Assembly: GCA_030833205.1 (NCBI GenBank)
Contig: JAURHS010000018.1
Span: forward strand, 1 to 36,558
DNA: 36,558 bases
DNA from: Prosthecobacter sp.
Lineage (GTDB): Bacteria; Verrucomicrobiota; Verrucomicrobiia; Verrucomicrobiales; Verrucomicrobiaceae
Reading direction: 5' to 3'
Shown piece after piece: positions 12,001 to 24,000 of the stretch. The notes under the pieces were generated by a model, which was not told the DNA's origin, ran no database searches, and saw nothing but the letters and a program-made list of their open reading frames with translations. Both the position numbers and the translations under genes were made by a program. Position 1 is the stretch's first letter, and every line of letters begins with the position of its first letter.

Positions 12001-15000
12001 CGCGGTCGCAATCTCTGGCTTGGAGGCAGCGAGTTTATCGAGCCGCTGGTCATTTCCGGTGGAACGCTGAGGCTGGAGGGCGCCGAGGCGCTGGGTGGCG
12101 GAGGCCTTCGTCTGGACATGGGAGGGTCGGCGAGGTTGAGCCTCGGAGGGGAAAGCCGCCGGATTGTTCAGCTCACCAATCTCAGCGCAAACAACAATGC
12201 CGCCATTGACAACAGTGGCGGGCTCAATCAGGCGGCCACTCTGACCATGGACTTGGATCAGAATGCAGACTTCTTTGGCAGTATTGAAGACGGTGGCAAT
12301 TCCCTGCGCTTGGTCAAGACAGGCAGCGCAACGCTCAACCTGCGAAACGAAAACAGCAGTTTCTCAGGGGGCCTCGAAATTCTCCAAGGCGGCGTGGATG
12401 TCAGTTCCATTGACAACGGTTTTGGCGGTGTCTTCGAGTTTTCGGGGCTTGGCCAGGTGCTCTCTGCGGATCCGCAGAACCTGAAGATCAATGGTGGCAT
12501 GCTCAGCTTCACCCTCAGCAGACCGCAAGTCATGGCTCGTTCCTTCACCATGGGCGCCGGTCCGATGGGCGCGGCAATCGCATCCCGCGGCGTCGGCCGC
12601 ACCTCAGGGATCACCATCGGCAGAACCAGTGGTGCCGCTTCCCCGGCAGTGGCTTTTGAGGGTAGCGGGAACCGCATCTTCACCCTGGCTGGCACCAGCA
12701 TCAGCAACAACATCTTCGCTCTCGAAATCGGTGACAAATCCGCGACCGAAGTCACATCGGTGCACAAGATGGGTGCGGGCAACTGGATTCTTTCCAAACC
12801 CAACGCCTTCACGGGGTGGACCACGGTGGCGAACGGATCCTTGGGGGCAACCGTCAATGATGCCTTTGGCAGTGAGGCTTGGGAGGTGAAGGTCACGCCA
12901 GGTCAGCCCAGAGAGTTCGAGGTCGTTGGAACCAAGCCGCCCCTGCCTGAGGGCGTTGAGCTGGGTTTCATCACGCTCAACCGCAGCCTACTGCCGGATG
13001 GAATTACCGCCAATGGACGCTACAGTGTTGAAGATGTTGATGTCGCAAGCGGCACCTTTAGGCTTGCCGCACGGCCAGAGATGGGAGGTCAGATTCCAGT
13101 GCCAATGGCGGCGCTGTTTGGCTTGAAGTCCATCACGATTCAGAGTGGTTTGCCCCGGGAGTTTTTCAGTGCTGAGAATCTGCCCAATGGCACCGTCCTG
13201 ACCCTTCCGCAGTTGGTCACCTCGGTGTTGCCAACGGGGATGAATGCGAGTGACCGTTATGTGGTTGTCGATTCTCAGGGCGGGTATTTCCGGGTCGCCT
13301 CGGAAGCCGATGCCCAGCGCACCCCAATCAGCGTGAGTTTTGGCGCTCAAACCCTGAGCATCGTGGAAGCCGGCACTGCGAACACTGGCAGCACCTTTGA
13401 GGTTTCCAACCCGCTGCCCAATGGCACCCAACTCAGCTTCTCAAAGATTTCCGGCCAGATGCCAGTTGGACTGGTGGAGGGCATTTCCTATACCGTGGTG
13501 CAGGCCCAGGGAAACCGCTTCAAGGTCTCGTTTTGGCCAGGGGGTTCTCCGGTCATGGTGACTCCAAGACCGGGGGAGGTTTCATTGACGCCCAAAAAGG
13601 TGCTGACTCAATTGCAGCCCATCAGTTCCGTGGTGCAGGTGGTGCCCCGTTTTGTGGATAAGGCGACGACCACGGTTGATCCGGACACCGATGAATTCAC
13701 GGGCTGGGTTCCTGTTGGATCCTGGGTGGTGTTTGGTCGAAAGGCCCTGCCTGTGGGAGTGGCACTGTTGCCTGAACTTGCCGGTGGCCAAGGCGTCGCC
13801 TTTGAGGAGGGCCGCCCGTTTTATGTGTCTTCATCGGCTCGGGGTCGTTTCAAAATCAAGGCGAATGCCACCGACCCCAATCCCTTGAATTTCGACACCT
13901 CCGGGACCCCAGACGGATTGTTCTACAGCACCAACTTCAAGGCCAACGACAGTGGGGGAGTCAATCTGATGGCTGGAGGCGCGGTGGATCTTCGCAATGT
14001 GGATTATCGAACCCCTGAGCGCATGGTCTTGGAGGGAGGGGCTCTTCGAGTCCCCGCGGGAATGCGCTCTGTGTGGGGCGGCAATATTGATGTCAACACG
14101 CCCTCAACCATTCAGGTGGACACGGGTGGCAGTCTCACGATCAATGGCATTCTCGATGGATCCCGTGGTCTGACTCAGGAGGGAGAGGGCAATCTGGTGT
14201 TCGCCGGGGAGTCTCTCGCCTCAGTGCTCAACGGCAACAACATCTTCCGATCCATGACGGTGCGCGCGGGCCTGCTGACCTTGGACTACTCTCTCAACGG
14301 GCAATCGAAGTTGGTGGACCAAGCCCCGTTGAATCTGGGGGGCAGTCGTCGCGGTGGCAGCATCCTTCTGCGGGGCGGCGACCACATCGAGACTGTGCTC
14401 AACACGGTGCTTGAATCTGGCGCCAATACCATCAAACGCGACAGCGGCACCAGCGTCATGCGGCTCAATGCAGTGGCGAGACAACTCGGGGGCACCCTGA
14501 TGGTTGATGGTGGAAGAATGGCTCAGATCGACAACCTCAATGTGGGCGGCATTCTTGGAGCCTGGGCGGTGATCCGCGATACCGTGGTCAACGCCAACTG
14601 GGTGATCGACGGCACCACAAGCGGCACGGTGACGGTGAGTTCGTTGGTCGGCGCAGTGACGCCCGGCACCAACTCCCACTTGCTGACGGCAAGCTCGCCG
14701 CACACTCTGCGAGATGGGACTGCGGTGCGTATGGTCTCGGGCAGTGCGCCGGCGCAGATCCAATCAGGTGTGTTCTATTATGTGGCGGATAGCCGTGGCA
14801 CGAGCAGGACCTTCCGTCTCGCGCGCACCTACCGCGACGCGATCAATCCCCGTGGAGCCCGTGTTCTTTTCTCTGGCCCGTGGAATCAGAGCTTCGCGCT
14901 TTCCCACCAGCTCATCGGCATTCTCAATGCCTCCGGTGACCAGATCAGCACTGGAGACGGCCATGGTTTGGTGAGCGGGTCCCGGGTGCGTCTCAGCCCC

Positions 15001-18000
15001 TTAATTGATGGGGAGACGATGCCACCTGGCCTCTCCTCGAGCGTGGATTACTATGTGGTCTTCCCCGAGACCAAATCGCTGAAGCTGAGCCTGGAGCGCA
15101 ACGGACCACCGATTGACCTTCGCGCCGGCCCTCAAGGTTCTGCCATGACCCTCGCCATCGAGACTCAGGGCGCTCATCGTTTTGCAGGTCCGGCCAGTGC
15201 CAGCTTCCGGGTGGCCGACTCTTTCCGCATCAACGGTCTCCAGGTGGCAGGGGAGCAGACCAATGGACGGGTCAAGGTGTTGCTGCGCTACACCGCTCAG
15301 ATTCCCAGCGCCAGCAACGAGGTGACGCGTACGGGCAGTGGCAGCATCGCCGACCCCTATGTGTTTGTAATCAACACAAGCCCAGCAGCCTCGTCCCCGG
15401 TTGAGATCGAAGCCATGCTGAGCCGTGACCCTGAAAACGAAGTGCGCGACATTTTGGTGATGTTCCGCAGCACTGCTGCGCCGACCTCCTCCTTCCTCTC
15501 AAACTTCAGCAATATTCCCACGGCAGCCAGTTTCGGAGCCTACGACCAACTTGACCTTGACGGCAACCCCACCGCGCAAAGTCTCGACGGCGGAACCTTG
15601 GACAATGGCAGTCGCGAACTGGATTGGGCACGCGCCCAGATGGCCGATGGATCGCTGGTCAATCTCGGAGACGCCTTTGTGGCGCCCAACAGCACCTATA
15701 GCGATGGTTGGGATCAACTTTTACACACCTCCCTGCGCGCCAATCTGACCAGCCTCTCGGTGGATCAGCCCAAGACCTACTCCGTGCGTTTTGCCGCGCA
15801 GAATGAGGCCTCGATCCTGCTCGATCTGGCGCGCGTGCACACGGTGCGATCGGGCGGCATCCTGGTCTCACCCACCGTGGGCGCCAACGATGTGCGCATT
15901 GCTGGCGCAGGTTCACTGACGACCGAAAACCAGGGCAATGTGGGCAACTTGGTGGCCCAACAATACAACCCCCTAGGCATGCTGGTCATTGGCAGCAACA
16001 TGGTGGACCGTGGCACAGTGGTGCGCGGCGCCTACCTGACCTCCAACGGAGGCAGAACGATTTACCTCAACAGCAGCGTCAGTGCGGCTGATGCAGCCCA
16101 ATTGCGGCCGGGGTGGACAGTCGCGGGAACGGGAATCACCGTTGGCAGCAGGATCATGTCAATCAGCCCAGGGGGAAGGGTCATCACTTTGGACCGAAAC
16201 CACAACGGAGTCTCAGCACAGATCGATTGCACCTTCAGCTCGCCCGACGCAGCGACCAACCTGGTGCTCAATGCCTTTGTCAGCAATCCGGGACGGCGCG
16301 TGCTGGCAGGCATTCTCAACCCCAATCCTGCCGAGGACGGCGTGCAGGGTATCAATGTGGGGGATCTGGTGCGCGGGACGAATATTCAGGCCGGCACGGT
16401 GGTGTTGGAGATTCTTGCCGATCGGCAATCCGTGGTGATCAGTCGCGATCACACGGCGGCATTCATGGTCCGCGACACCTATGAATTCGAAGACGGAGCG
16501 CAGCGCATTATCCGCCGTCGCGCCAGCTTGGGCGGATCAGGCGGCAACAATCGCGATGTCCTCTTTGGAGTGGCCTCTCCCTCCAATCTGCAGACCTTGT
16601 GGGTCAGTGTACCTGGGGACATCTCGGTGGCGTTGGAATTGGCGGCACTCATGGCCGCTGCTCCAGGTGGCAATTGGAGTATTAGCGGACCGGGCATTGC
16701 CCAGAATACCCGCGTTACTGCCGTCAGTGCCGATGGGCGTGTGTTGACCTTGAGCACAGCGCACTCGGGTTTGGATGGAAACGGCCGCTATACGGTGGTC
16801 AACGGATCCAACCGCCTTGCCTTCAACGCCACGACCTTTGCCTCGTTGCCTGCCGATCAGGCCAGGGTGTCCACCAGTGACCTTTACATCGGCATGCCAG
16901 TTTCAGGCCGCGGCATTCTTCCCGGCACGGTGATCCGTGAGGTGCTCAATGAGAGTGACATTCGCCTCAGCAGCAACCACGCCTACGACGGCTCATGGGC
17001 CCCCATCACCTTCACCCCGCAGACTGGATTTGAAAAATTGGGCGTTGGCGCCGCCTCGCTTACCGGTATCAATACCTACACTGGCGCCACCTACATTGCC
17101 AATGGCAGGCTGCGCATCGGCAACCTCACCAATGGTGGCATTGCTGGTCCCCTGGGGGCCTCAAGTGCGGCTGCCGGCAACCTCATCTTCAATGGCAGTG
17201 AGTTGCAGTACCAGGGGGAAAGCGCACAAACCAACCGCGGTTTTACCGTTGCGGACTTCGCGACACTGAACATCGGCCATGAGCGGACGGTGGCAGCCTT
17301 CACCGGGGGCATCGCCTCTGGAACCGACACCCTCAACAAGCAGGGCTCAGGAACACTGGTGCTCTCGGCGAGCATGAACCTGGGAACCTTGAGTGTGCAG
17401 GAGGGTACCCTCGCACTTCGGACGGTGGACAGCAACCCCAGCCCCTCCGGCTTTAGCCCAAGCAACTTCTCCACCGGATCGCAGACCAGTTTGAGAATGG
17501 AAGGTGGCAGACTGGAAGTTGTGGGCTCGCCCGAGGGCAACGCAACGCAGACACTCGGCGGCGCCTTGGTGCTGGCCGGGGGCGGTTCTGAAATCCGGGT
17601 CACCAGCCCGCTGAGCAGCATTTCTGTGGGCACGACCCTAGCCACGAGCCTGCAGTTGATGGGGCAGGTCGAGGAGCAGCCCATTCAGCGCGGGCCAGGC
17701 GCCACAGTGCGATTTGCTCTGGATGCCTCGGTCGTTGAGGGCCGTTACAGCAGTGCAGAGATTTCCATCGCGCTGGACAAGTTCAGCAATGAGCCACTGA
17801 GTTACGCAGTCTTTCAGCCCTACTCCGGTGGCGTGGCGGGCAAGGTCACCCAATTTGCGATGGTCAATGCGCCTGCCCTTGGACAGAACTATGGCAAGGT
17901 GGTGGGAGCCTCGTCCGTGCAGTACGCGCAGATCGCCAATTTCAATGATTCGCTCTACGACTATCAACGCCTTGCGATGCAATCGCGTGCTTCTGCAGTG

Positions 18001-21000
18001 GGCATGTTCATCACCGAGGACTTTGCCGCCCTCCAGGGCAATCTGGATACGGACAGCTATGCACGCCTTCTGCGCTACGACCAGCCCTACAGCGGCACTG
18101 TCACGGTTGGCGCTGGCAAGTTCTTCCAGCTGACCGACGGCGCGATCCTCCTGACGGAGGATGCGGTCAACGCCGTCAAGGAAATCGCTGGAGCCAGCGC
18201 AGACGGTCTCGCCCAGGGCACCTTGCAGAGCGGATTGCTCAATGCGGTGAACAGCGATCTTATTGTGCATCAGTACAACCCCTCAGGGCCGCTGAAAATC
18301 AGTGCCGCCATTGGTGATCGCACAGTGCGTCTTGCACCGGCACAGGTGCGGGCAGAGGCCGGAGCGATGGAGATTCTACTGACGAAGGGAATCTCGGAAC
18401 TTGAGCTCAACTCCATTCGGGCCGGCATGAAAGTCAGCCTTGCCAATCAGGATGGCAGCGCGGTGACTGCGGTGGACACTTCCATCGTGTCAATCAGCCT
18501 CGAGGAAGTCTGGATTGACTTTGACGGCGATGGGCGCCGCGATTCTGGTGAGCGCTTCTCCCATCGTCTTGTCCTCGACAAGCCGCTGCTGGCGAACCAT
18601 GTGGACGGCAACCTGAACCTTAGCGAGGCGACAAATCTGGTGCAATCCGGGCTGGGGACCACGATTATTTCAAGCCCCAGCGGCAGTTACTCTGGCAAAA
18701 CCTTTGTGCAGGGAGGCGTGCTCAGGGTGGACAACGCGGGGGCCCTCCCAGGAGGCCTCGCCCTCCAGCCGGAAGGCAGCACGCTGCCTTCCTCCGCTGT
18801 GGTCATTCAAGGTGGGGTTCTGGGCCTGGGGTACGGTGACTTCACCCGCAGCACCGGCAGTTTGGATTCTCAGGTGCTCTTCACGGCCAGCGGCGGCTTT
18901 GCGGCCTACGGTCAGGATCGTACTGTCAACCTCGGAGGCCAACTCATTCCTGACACGGTCCGCTACGGCAACAGTGGATTTGTGCCTGACGGTTCCTCGC
19001 TGGTGCTTGGCAGTCGCGATGCCACCAACAAGCTGATCTTTGCCAATCCGATTGATCTGAGTTCCTTCAGTCAGGCGGTGCGGGTGGAGCAGGGTCCTGC
19101 ACAGATCGAAGGCGAGCTTTCCGGAACTCTCTCCGGTCTGGGGCAGTTGGTCAAGTTTGGCAAGGGCTCCCTCTTGTTGAGCGGTTCCAATGATCACCGT
19201 GGCGGCATTGAGATTGCCGATGGCCGGTTGGTGGCCAGTGCCGTGGAGGATGTTTTTGGATTGGGGGGGGCTGTGCGCATGGGCACCAGCGCCACCAACA
19301 GCACAAGGGATTCGGGGATTGAACTTCATTTGCAGGGCGGCGGCCCTGCGATCGCCAACCCAATCGAGGTGGGCAGTGTGAACTCACGGGCGGCGCCTTG
19401 GATGGGTTCGATGGCGGACCCCGGACAGGCGGGCGGCGGCGAATTCGCTGCCAAGATGGTTGGAGGCCTGCCTGCCGTTGCCTATCGAGACACTGCCGGC
19501 CAACTGCGCTTTGCGCGTGCCTTGGATCAGCGCGGCCTCAGCTGGGGTGCGCCTGTTTTGGTGGACCCAGTGGCCCAGATTTCCGGCACGGTATCGCTGG
19601 AGGTGGTGAATGGAGTTCCCGCGATCAGCTATTACAGCAGCATGGCCAAGGCCCTGATGTATGTGCGGGCCACGGACAGCCAGGGTGTCACCTGGGGAGC
19701 TCCCATCAGCGTGACCGGCGCCACGCCCAGCGTGGTTGAGGTGGATGCCCAAGGCAGAGCCCTGCTGGGCGGCTCCTTTGCGGGCATTGACGGCGAATAC
19801 GCCGATGCCTCCGGCAATGTCGTCAATCAACGACTGATTCGTTTCAATCTCGACGGCTCGGTGGACACCACCTTCCGCCCCCGCATTCTCAACGGAGAAG
19901 TGCGCTGCATTCTGGTTCTCAGCGATGGCGACATTCTGGTTGGAGGCACCTTTACATCAGTCTTCGACGATGTCAGTCAGAGGGTAATCACCCGCAATCG
20001 CATGGCCCGCTTCTCCCCGACCGGCTCCCTGCGCTCCTACGACCCCTCCCCCAATGGTGATGTGCGCACGATTGTCCGCGAGAGCGCCAGCAAGATCATG
20101 GTGGTGGGGGCCTTCACGACATACGCCAACCTCGGCCGCTCCCGCGTCGTGCGGCTCAACGCAGACACTCTTTCGGTGGACACCACCTTTGCCACTGACA
20201 TTCGCAACGGTGAAGTCCGCGCCGTCTTGCCGGTGGATGTGGAGGGAGATGGCACAATGGAATACATGCTCGGTGGAAGTTTCACCGATGTTGCCGGCGT
20301 GAACCGCAACCGCATGATTCGTGTGCTGAACAACGGCGCCGTTGACGGCAGCTTCGGCATTGATGTCAACAATACGGTCAACCAGATTGAGCTCTGGAAT
20401 TCCCGTTATCTCATCGCGGGAGCCTTCACCGCATTTCAGGGCGGGGCCCTGCCGCGGCAGCGCCTTGCATTGGTCAACAGCAATGGAGCCCTCGATGAGA
20501 CCTTTCTCGTGGACGCCAACAACGAGGTCAAAGAGCTGTGCATGCTCTCGGATGGGTCCTTCATGGCTTCGGGCTCTTTCACCCAGGTGGCTGGTTTTGC
20601 CCGCTTCACCACGGTGCGCGTGTTGTCCACCGGGGCGGTGGATCCAGATTTCTCTCCCGTGTTCAATGCTGAGGTTCGCAGTGTCGCTGAAGTCAGTCTC
20701 GGTTCGCCCGCGGCATCGCATTTGATGATGGTGGGCGGATTCAATCTGGTGCAGGCCGATGATGTCCTTGGAGACGCCCTGCCAGCGCGCTACTGGGGAC
20801 AGCACACAGTGGCAAGGCTGCGTACCCCCACGGCTCTTGCGCCGAGTATTTTGGACACCACATTCCAGCGCCTGCGCTGGGATTGCGGCGAATTCGCCTC
20901 GATGTGCGTGGTCAACGGCAATCCTGCGATCGCCTTCCGTGATTCGGCCAACAAAGACCTTTGCTATGTCCGCTCCACCGATACCGACGGCAACGGCTGG

Positions 21001-24000
21001 CCCATGCCCGAAACGCTCGACGATGGTGCTGGGGACGCCTCGGCTGATCTTGGCGTGGGCATCTCACTGGTCGTGGGGCGTGCCTACGGAGAGACTTGGA
21101 CCAAGAGCAATGAGAACACAGAGTCCACGGCAGATGACACCATCACGCTGAGCAACACGAACATTGGGGCGACCGGGGCGCCCATTGTGGTCTACGGCAA
21201 TGCCAGCAATGGATCTTTGCGCTACATCGCCGCTGACGGCAACAACGGCACCGGTTACGGGTCGCTGGGGTTGAAGCTTCCGATCTCGAATTGGTCAAGG
21301 CCACTGACCATGACGAATTTTGGCAACGGGATCGGGCGCCGTTTCGCCCTCACCGTGGTGGACATGAATGATTTGTTGCTGCCCGTGGTCGTGGCGCAAT
21401 CACGCGCAGCCTCAGGCGACAGCCTTCGCATCAGCGTCGCCAACTCCAGCAGCGGCATCACCTATCCGGCTCTGCGCGATGCCAGTGGTGTGATCCTGCG
21501 TCTCAAGCTCTCAGAGGCTCCGCCTCAGTTGGATTGGGGCACTCCGCGTGTGGTGGACAGCACTGGAGTCGGCGATGCCTTGTCTGCAGACCTTCGCTAT
21601 CTGCCGGCGGTGGCTGCCGTCAAGCAGCGCGCCACACAGGACAAGGCCACAATTGCGGTGACCTACCACGATGTGGCCACGGGTCGTCTGCTCATTGCCT
21701 CAGCCCTGAATCAGACGGCCACGAGTTGGTCGGCCGGGCAGGTGGTGCATGCTACCAATCGGATGGCGGCGGTCAGTCAGTTGCTGGCGCTCGAAGATGG
21801 GCTGCCGGCAGTCATCGGTTACAGCTCCTCAAGCAGCAGCAGCAGCGGAAGCGGTCGCCTGCTCTACGGCACTCTCAGCGACTCCACGGGGTACTCTCTG
21901 CTGGGCTTTGACGGTGTCACGCGATTGACTGGTGCCATGACCCTGCGTGGGGCACTGCAGGTGCAGACTTCCTCTGCTGCCGCTGTGGAATGGGCAGGCA
22001 GGGTGGCGGGAGCCGGGGGCTTCCGCCTCTGGGGTGGTGGCAGTCTGACGCTCAGCGGCAGTGGCAATGATTTCGCCGCCTCGGCCTTGGCGCCTGGATT
22101 GGCGGCCACGCCTGCTGCCTCAATCAACGGTGGTGCGGTGTTGCGTTCAGGCGTGCTGAGACTGGCCAGCAATGGCAGCCTCGGGCGGGCAGTTCTGGAG
22201 ATGGGCGATGCCAGAGACCGTCAGGTCGTTGCCCACGCTGCCATCGGCACGAGCCTCTTGTCGCAGGGCGGGACCTTCAACGCCAATCACGATGGCAGCG
22301 CAAACAAGACTGGCGGCGAACTCCTCAACGATGGCACGATCAAGCCCCCACCTGGAGCCCTTTTGAATCTGCCTGGAGACCTGGATCTCGGTCCCGATTC
22401 CACGGAGTTGATCAGCAGTCTGCAGGAGTTGGGCCTGCCCGCTCGATCGGCAGACGGCAGGGTGAGATTGGACTTCAGCCTGCAGTTACTCAAGGAGGTA
22501 AGCCTGTTCAGAGACACCTTCTTGGGCGATTTGCCTGACGGCACCCTCATCAAGCTCTACGCAGCCGGCCTCAGGTTCCCTCAACTCCCCGGGCCTGCTG
22601 GTGACGAGAGCCAGCCCGGTTTCTCGCTGGAGATGGTTTATCGCGTGCAGCGCGTAAGCGCCACCGAGTTCAAGCTGCAAGGCCTCAATGCCAGTGGCGA
22701 TTGGATCACTCTGAATGCAGTCTCCGCGCCTGTGGGAATTTATTACTTGCGCCAGTCCTTGTGGGATGCCCGCCTGCTTGTCTCCGCTGAGGCGGATGCT
22801 CCACAGAGCCACGGAGTCTATCAATTGGCCATGGAGGGCAACTCTGTGGACCGCAGAGAGGGGCGCATCAATCTCAAGCGCGTCGCCGAACTTGACGAGT
22901 TGTCGGAGTTCTCGCAGGGCCTCCAGATTCAGGTTGGCGTTGCACCGTTTGATGGCGGCAGATTCTTCCTGGCCACCACCATTGACCAGTTCAACATTTC
23001 GCCAGTCTACTTGATCCGCGATGTCAACTCCACGGACAAGCAGGTGTTGATTTCGCGCAGCGGCACGGATTTGGTCAATCCAGTCAATGTGACAGTAGCC
23101 AATGCCATTGACATCAACACAGCCTCTGTCGGCAGCACCGGGCTCAATGTCATCGGCGCCGAGGCCTCACTGACTTCTGGGCAGGCCATGTTTACCGGGG
23201 CTTTGACTCTGCAGAACCGCCGTGCCGGTGCCGAGTTGGAGTCGCTGCGGCTTCTCTCCAACATTGGCACCGGCAGGGGCGTGGAGTTTGGCGGCGTGAT
23301 CTCGGAGGCTGCTGCCGAGGATCGGCTTTCGCTGATCAAACAGGGAACCGGGGTGGTCAGTCTCAGTGGCAGCAGCACCTTCGCCGGAGGTCTGAGCATC
23401 GAGCAGGGGAGTCTCTATGTCCTCAACAATGCCTCGCAGGGATCTGCCACCGGCAGTGGCGCTGTCAGCGCCGCTGACGGCACCATCGTCAGTGGTACGG
23501 GTCGCATCGGTGGTGCACTGACGCTTGGAGCGCTCAATGCCAATGGGGCTGGCGCTTTGCTGCGTCCAGGCAATCCATTGCAGAACCCTACGGCGACGGC
23601 TCCCGCGGGAGGTGCTGCAGCATCGGTTCAGACCCTTCAGCTCGACAGCTCGCTGATCGTCAATGCGGATTCGATCCTTGAGTTCCGCGTCGGTGCGGAT
23701 TTCTACACCCAGCTGACGACGAGGTCATCAATCGACCTGCTCGCCGCGACGCCGGGAGCCATTCGGGTGATGTTGGCCGACAACTACACGCCTGAGGTGG
23801 GTACTGCCTTCAAGATTTTGCGCAAGGTCAACGCGGCGGGAGCGGAGTTGGCTCTCGACCTGAGAATCAACGCGGCGGCTAAACTGTACTCCGTCTTTGA
23901 TAGCCTATTGCAATTGCCTGAGGAACTCGCGTGGGACACCACCCTGTTGGCCTCCCAGGGCATCATCCGAGTGATGGGCGAGAGCGTGATTCCCAGCTTC

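Larger units (their letters stand above)
19430..21900 (+). other. Second propeller-like region, split by a delta-60 array
   Basis: Residues about 5505-6328. Repeats of the form N-G-x-P-A-[IV]-[AS]-[YF]-x-[DS]-x-x-x-x-x-L-x-[YF]-x-R-A/S-x-D followed by x-W-x-x-P occur at 19450-19730 (AVAYRDTAGQLRFARALD, NGVPAISYYSS) and resume at 20890 (NGNPAIAFRDSANKDLCYVR) through about 21880. The delta-60 repeats at 19735-20825 lie between the halves. The outer flanks, NPIEVGSVNSR at 19354-19386 and GVTRLTGAMTLRG from 21913, look like two halves of one beta-strand-repeat unit. Confidence 0.65.

Noticed and set aside
19957-20805. Minus-strand ORF (282 aa) opposite the delta-60 array
   Set aside because: The plus-strand frame has clear periodic repeats; the antisense product shows no motif and mirrors the repeat composition.
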